Shown piece after piece: positions 60,401 to 64,000 of a stretch of 64,000 nt of DNA. The notes beneath the pieces were generated by a model. That model saw only the letters and a program-made list of their open reading frames with translations. It ran no database searches and had not been told where the DNA came from. Both the position numbers and the translations under genes were made by a program. Positions within the stretch are counted from its first letter, which is position 1; each line of letters starts with the position of its first letter. The DNA comes from Punica granatum (Eukaryota; Streptophyta; Magnoliopsida; Myrtales; Lythraceae): contig NW_022204102.1 of NCBI RefSeq assembly GCF_007655135.1, positions 248,001 through 312,000 of the forward strand. The letters run 5' to 3'.

Positions 60401-60620
60401 AATCACTCAGGCAAAGGAACCGAGGTCACATCAAAAGTCCAAACACATTGAGAGGAGATATCATATTATCAAGGAGATTATCGGGAGAGGCGATGTAGCC
60501 GTACAGAAAGTAACTTCAGCAGACAATGTCGTTGATCCAGTCACGAAGGCCATGACGTAGCAACAGCTAGAGAAACATCTTGAGAAGATGGGTCTTAGAT
60601 ACTGTACTGAGTGGCTCTAG
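57495..60620 (+). pseudogene. pol: pol of the copia element (protease, integrase, RT, RNase H)
   Basis: Protease motif AWVLDTGARSHIC (about 57552). Integrase: zinc-binding remnant CEFCLQGKMTR, catalytic core with SDVCCPFSEVARGGYSYFIT, DDYSRFGYVYLMKY, EQGIVSQFTPPGTPQLNGVS and ERRN. RT: WVFKRKIGADRKVDTYKARL, QMDVKTAFLNGYIEEDIFMD, CKLKRSIYGLKQVSRSWNRR, LYVDDILLMGND (YVDD catalytic box). RNase H: DSDFQSDVDGRKSISGYIFT, TTEAEYIVVSDAAKEAVWIR, CDNTGAITQAKEPRSHQKSK and HIERRYHIIKEIIGRGDVAV. Stops occur near 57493, 57921, 58351, 58738, 59277, 59703 and 60246. The C-terminus LEKHLEKMGLRYCTEWL ends at about 60620. Confidence 0.9.
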
Positions 60621-60634
60621 TGCAAGTGGGAGAT
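60621..60634 (+). other. Polypurine tract of the copia element
   Basis: GCAAGTGGGAGAT immediately precedes TGTTAGTGATATG, the LTR start; this is a typical copia polypurine tract. Confidence 0.8.
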
Positions 60635-61220
60635 TGTTAGTGATATGTCCTATAGCCTGATTTATGTATTTGGTTAATTCCTATTATGGAAATAAAGTTT
60701 ATTCTATTAGTCGTATATTTTTTATGTTTATTAGAATAAAGTCCTTAAGATATTTTGAATGCTTCATTCTTAAAAAGTTAATAATATGAGTGATGAAGTA
60801 ATTCAGTAAGAATATCTTTAAACTGTTCACGATCGTAGGAAGCTTAACTGGACATTATTTCTCCGGATAGATCGTCACCTTTGTCTGTATCCATGATTAG
60901 TATACGGATAGTAATGAAGATGGAGTAGTGAGTCTCATATTATCTAATAACTATTATCAAGACAAACATGTGGATGCTTATATGATAAGTAGTCGAATGT
61001 GACGTGCAGATAATATTAATACGGTAATTTATTAATGTCAATGAATGTTATTTGGATTGTATTAGTGCATATAGTCCTTAGACCTGAGATGAAACGCTAT
61101 CTCATCTATAGGCAATTAAGATTTGCTACCGCTAATGTATTTGTGTTTAGCATGAGTATTCGGCAGATAGTAGTTCTAGTTAGTTATACTTAGAGATAGG
61201 TGTCCGATCAAGACGAGATT
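60635..61220 (+). repeat. 3' LTR of the copia element, truncated
   Basis: Aligns with 53114-53695 (for example ACTGGACATTATTTCTC, ATCGTCACCT, GTGTCCGATCAAGACG). Homology stops at about 61220, where F gag sequence resumes. The missing part is about 1.3 kb. Confidence 0.8.
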
Positions 61221-61655
61221 TTATAATTAGCTGTTTGTTACGAAACATCCATCGATACCACTCAAGAGCGGCACCTTCTAAGTAGAAGGTTGGAGTGTTG
61301 ATTTTATAGAACTTGAAGTAATGCTCAACCTGAAATGTCCAGACCTCTGGGTTGGTGCCGCTGAAACGGCCAATCTCAACCGGAGCCGGCTTATGACGCA
61401 AGGTTGGAGTGTCGTTGGCCCCCGATCTATGGCCCGAAAAATCAGAAGCGGCAGGACGAGATTTAGCAGAACTAGCCATAAAATCGTCCAAATGCGTACC
61501 CAGGGAAAACAAACGGTGTAATACCTCTTGAAACAGCTTTTGTTGATCCATCACGGTGGAATTCAAGCCTTTAAACTCCTTCTTGTGTTGGATTTGAGCT
61601 TCCTGAACAACCTTTTAGGAATCATCAAGAACGTTGAGATGAGTACCCTCTGCCA
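61221..61655 (-). pseudogene. gag: gag N-terminal part of element F
   Basis: Minus strand, ATG at 61655: MAEGTHLNVLDDS, a stop, then VVQEAQIQHKKEFKGLNSTV, MDQQKLFQEVLHRLFSLGTH, VEIGRFSGTNPEVWTFQVEH, YFKFYKINTPTFYLEGAALE, WYRWMFRNKQL. This matches the chromovirus gag start and capsid region. The frame is cut by copia at 61221 and resumes at 53113. Confidence 0.8.
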
Positions 61656-61685
61656 TCGGTGTTGAGAACGCAATGAAAGCTCCAA

Positions 61686-61926
61686 TGGAGTGAATTCCAC
61701 CAGTAATAGAAGAACTAATGGAGCAATACTCAAAGGAAGAAACGATGGAGAATGATTATGTATTCACTCAGCAATTCTTAAAGGAGAATCGTAATCCACA
61801 CAACAGATCATTCGAGAGAGAAGGGGATAAGAATTCAGAGAAAAAGAAGATGAGATGAGAAATACAGAGAGAGAACTAAGGAGATGAGAATGAGGAATAT
61901 CACTCAACAAAATAATCTACCCTGCA
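61686..61926 (-). repeat. 5' LTR of element F
   Basis: Copy of 12365-12604. It ends TGCA at 61926, followed by CAGAT. On the minus strand the LTR is followed by TTGGAGCTTTCATTGCG, which would be a standard iMet primer-binding site (TTGGTATCAGAGC) if six bases (TATCAG) had been lost; this reading is inferred. Confidence 0.85.
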
Positions 61927-61931
61927 CAGAT

Positions 61932-62145
61932 CGATCGCACAAGCATATCTCTACTCTGTTGTTTTCTTTGGCAAACCCACCCAAAACCTTGTGATTTTGT
62001 TATCGTCAAAGAAATTGTCGCCATAAGGATCTGAGCAGAAGAGGGACGTTTGTATTTTAAGTAATACCCGCAAAATGCAGTTATACGTAGTCCTAATAAA
62101 TGCTCTTTCCTCGAGAAAACAGACTTCACCGACAGGTTCATTGAT
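61932..62145 (-). pseudogene. Host exon, 5' part, cut by element F
   Basis: Minus strand. A splice-acceptor-like GTGATTTAACAG precedes 62145. The frame then reads INEPVGEVCFLEERAFIRTT, YNCILRVLLKIQTSLFCS, DPYGDNFFDDNKITRFWVGL, PKK. A one-base shift in an A-rich run near 61968 leads to NNRVEICLCDRSAEEC, which crosses the F insertion site and continues at 12364. The composition is mixed and globular. I do not recognise the family. It could be a real exon damaged before or after insertion, or an old pseudogene. Confidence 0.4.
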
Positions 62146-63323
62146 CTGTTAAATCACTCTTAGGGCTTCCTATCAACATTCGAAGATAAATACAGTTCCA
62201 TGGTAATTTGCGACAAGTTTGTAGATGGTTGCCTGATCTATTGACGGTATTCTCAGAAGATATATATCAATCCTCCATTCTAAATGAATAACCATTGATT
62301 TTGACATGATAGATCACCGGGATGAACAGTAATAATTTCCATAAACGTTACGTGTTGCTGTTGGTTTCTTATCAAAGTTCAAACATGATTAAGTTCCATG
62401 AAAGATTTACGAAACAAAAACTGATAAACTAGGGAAGTAACGAATGACGGAAACAAACTAAGGATTGTGCTGGGAAGTGATCATCACCACTCAAACACAG
62501 ATTAATTTTACATGACATTAGTGGCTCAATAATCATTATTTGTATAATGTTAGAATATAGAAAGTCAGCAGGAGATATAAATGGACCTTTAGTTTGACTA
62601 TTACACGCAAGCAATTATCCCATACAAGAGTTCACGAAGATCGGTGCTCAGTTCCAGGCTGCAAATTTATCAAATCCAAAAATCCAATAACCCAAATTTA
62701 AAATTAGCCAACCAATCATTAGGAATTCAAGGAAGAGGTTGCTGAAGACAATGGAAGATGGAGGTGTTTATTGTTATGCTGCCTCTATTTTCCCGATTTT
62801 ACTGTTCAATGGAGTTAATATGCAAATAATATTTTGCAGCAAATTAGAAAACTAAGCATAAAAAGGTTCTCTTCAAGATATCAAAGAGCTTAAAGACAAG
62901 GAATCCTTCTTGCTTATTTCAAAGAAACCTGTCCTAAAGCTTTTTGGAAGTTGCGAACACAACTTAACAGCAGAGTTTACTATGATACTAGCCTCTCATT
63001 AACTTAGATTTCATGTTGTTGCATCGATAAAAGGGGAAAACTGGTAGGCATCTCTCAATCAAGAAATAAAATTAACCATTACCTTCTAATGAGAGCAGCC
63101 AGCAGAATGTCTTCCTAAGTCGAATGAGAAATTAATAAAAGTGTGGTTAGTTGTTACAAAGACAATGCACTCAGATATTGCTCACTCAGATAACAGGAAA
63201 GCGATGAGTCCCACACTTTCAAATACAGCTATTACATACAACATTGATAAAAGAGGCATCCAACATCTGCAGAGATAAAGCAAAGGGGAGAAGTGAGTGG
63301 ATGCCTAGTTGATATGTGATAAC
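62146..63323. other. Right host flank, non-coding
   Basis: AT-rich sequence without a recognisable gene or element boundary. If the minus-strand exon at 62145 is real, this would be its upstream intron. Confidence 0.4.
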
Positions 63324-63562
63324 CGGACAGTGGCGGCAGCAAAGAAATTTTCCCTTGAATTTTCACGAGCACTTTGTGGGCTGAAGAATGGGGAGAACTG
63401 CAAAAACATTAGAACGGGGAAGGGCACATCAGTAGAGTCTAGGAGAGGAAAGTGTGCCGACGCTAACAGAGAAGGCATCGATGCACCATCACTTTCCACT
63501 GGAGAATTAAGAGAGGCTGGAAACATTGGGGGATGCTTGAAAAATTGCAGTGAAGGTAGAAT
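63324..63562 (-). CDS. Possible host exon
   Basis: Minus-strand frame bounded by a good acceptor (TTGATTCACAG before 63562) and a possible donor (GTTATC after 63324). It reads ILPSLQFFKHPPMFPASLNS, PVESDGASMPSLLASAHFPL, QFSPFFSPQSARENSRENFF and AAATVR. Serine/proline-rich, with no recognised domain. It may belong to the same gene as 62145-61932. It could also be chance; no start codon or second confirming exon is visible. Confidence 0.25.
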
Positions 63563-64000
63563 CTGTGAATCAAGAGAGATATGGTAATCGTTATTCATTA
63601 TTTTATCCGTGGGAATTTCCATAACCTTTTCTAAATACTGTAAAGTTTCTTCATATAAGAAAAACCATAATGTAAAACTACCCACCAAACTCTAAGATTT
63701 AAAATAAGCTAGTTTGCCCACAATGTACTTGTTAAGTGTCTAGATTGAAATTGAGCTTGGTTATTGGAGTACAATCTTGTTGGCATGCAATTACATTCTT
63801 ATCTTTCTCATTTAGGAATTCTGTTTCAATGGGATAATGTTGAATGATCAGAATTGAACATATAGTGTTAGTTAGGACAACATACGAACAAGAATATTCT
63901 ACTAAGCTCGGTAGATCATATCTCAGTACATATTTCATTAAGTGTGCAAAATTATTCAAACACAAACACATTACACACTAGAGCACTGCAATTCAGTCGA
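63563..64000. other. Right edge, non-coding
   Basis: AT-rich sequence with no gene or repeat boundary that I can support. Confidence 0.4.

Larger units (their letters stand above)
53114..61220 (+). mobile_element. Ty1/copia element inserted in F gag
   Basis: Plus-strand copia element: 5' LTR, iMet primer-binding site, long leader with tandem repeats, gag-pol in the order gag, protease, integrase, RT, RNase H, then a polypurine tract and a truncated 3' LTR. Domain order (integrase before RT) proves Ty1/copia. Several stops and shifts make it inactive. The 3' LTR lacks about 1.3 kb, and about 70 residues of F gag are also missing at the right junction, so one deletion probably removed both. 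Confidence 0.85.
12365..61926 (-). mobile_element. Element F: Ty3/gypsy chromovirus, hugely expanded by nested insertions
   Basis: Outermost retrotransposon of the window. It has about 240-bp LTRs at both ends (12365-12604 and 61686-61926) and the 5-bp duplication CAGAT directly outside (12360-12364 and 61927-61931). Its own minus-strand sequence survives in three blocks: gag start (61655-61221), gag end plus protease up to the start of RT (53113-51989), and integrase with chromodomain (13990-12760). RT and RNase H are missing. Short LTRs with a chromodomain suggest the Reina branch of chromoviruses; that assignment is an inference. Confidence 0.8.

Overview
This window is repeat-rich nuclear DNA from a flowering plant, built mostly of nested LTR retrotransposons. 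No intact protein-coding gene was found. The Ty3/gypsy and Ty1/copia families, tRNA-iMet primer-binding sites, a plant-mobile-domain ORF inside a Tat/Ogre-type element, Mutator-like MITEs and a PIF/Harbinger-type element all point to an angiosperm. The Tat gag-pol wording closely resembles abundant repeats I remember from pomegranate (Punica granatum, Myrtales). That species suggestion rests on memory and is only moderately secure.

Layout. 1-12.36 kb: non-coding flank with a CT-rich tandem block, two Mutator-like non-autonomous elements (1088-2476 and 6443-7207, the second with a perfect 9-bp target duplication), a Harbinger-family relic, a short gag-only LTR element (about 2848-4858), LTR-like inverted repeats and a 150-bp tandem repeat. 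12365-61926: one minus-strand chromovirus (element F), bounded by the 5-bp duplication CAGAT on both sides and stretched to 49.6 kb by later insertions. Deleting it joins two pieces of a minus-strand, protein-like exon (62145-61932 and 12364-12268). This suggests F landed in an old host gene or pseudogene. 61932-64000: the other host flank, with one more possible exon.

Inside F, from left to right: the integrase and chromodomain remnant (12760-13990); a plus-strand Tat-type element C (14055-30267) with a mobile-domain ORF1, gag, protease, a 208-bp intron, RT and two RNase H domains, interrupted by a 2.4-kb solo LTR with its own GTGAG duplication; a minus-strand tandem Tat array (30268-49826) in the order LTR, internal, LTR, internal, which includes a minisatellite 3' UTR and a 2.7-kb Harbinger element nested in an LTR; a truncated Tat LTR D (49827-51988); the end of F gag and its protease; a Ty1/copia element (53114-61220) inserted in F gag; and finally the F gag start and 5' LTR.

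Every coding region carries stops or frameshifts, so all elements look inactive. The relative order of events is: host exon, then F, then copia and the Tat elements, then the solo LTR and Harbinger insertions. I found no CRISPR array, no RNA gene and no convincing new functional system. The most notable observations are the split host exon, an inversion inside the mobile-domain ORF, the recombinant LTR and the proto-satellite.
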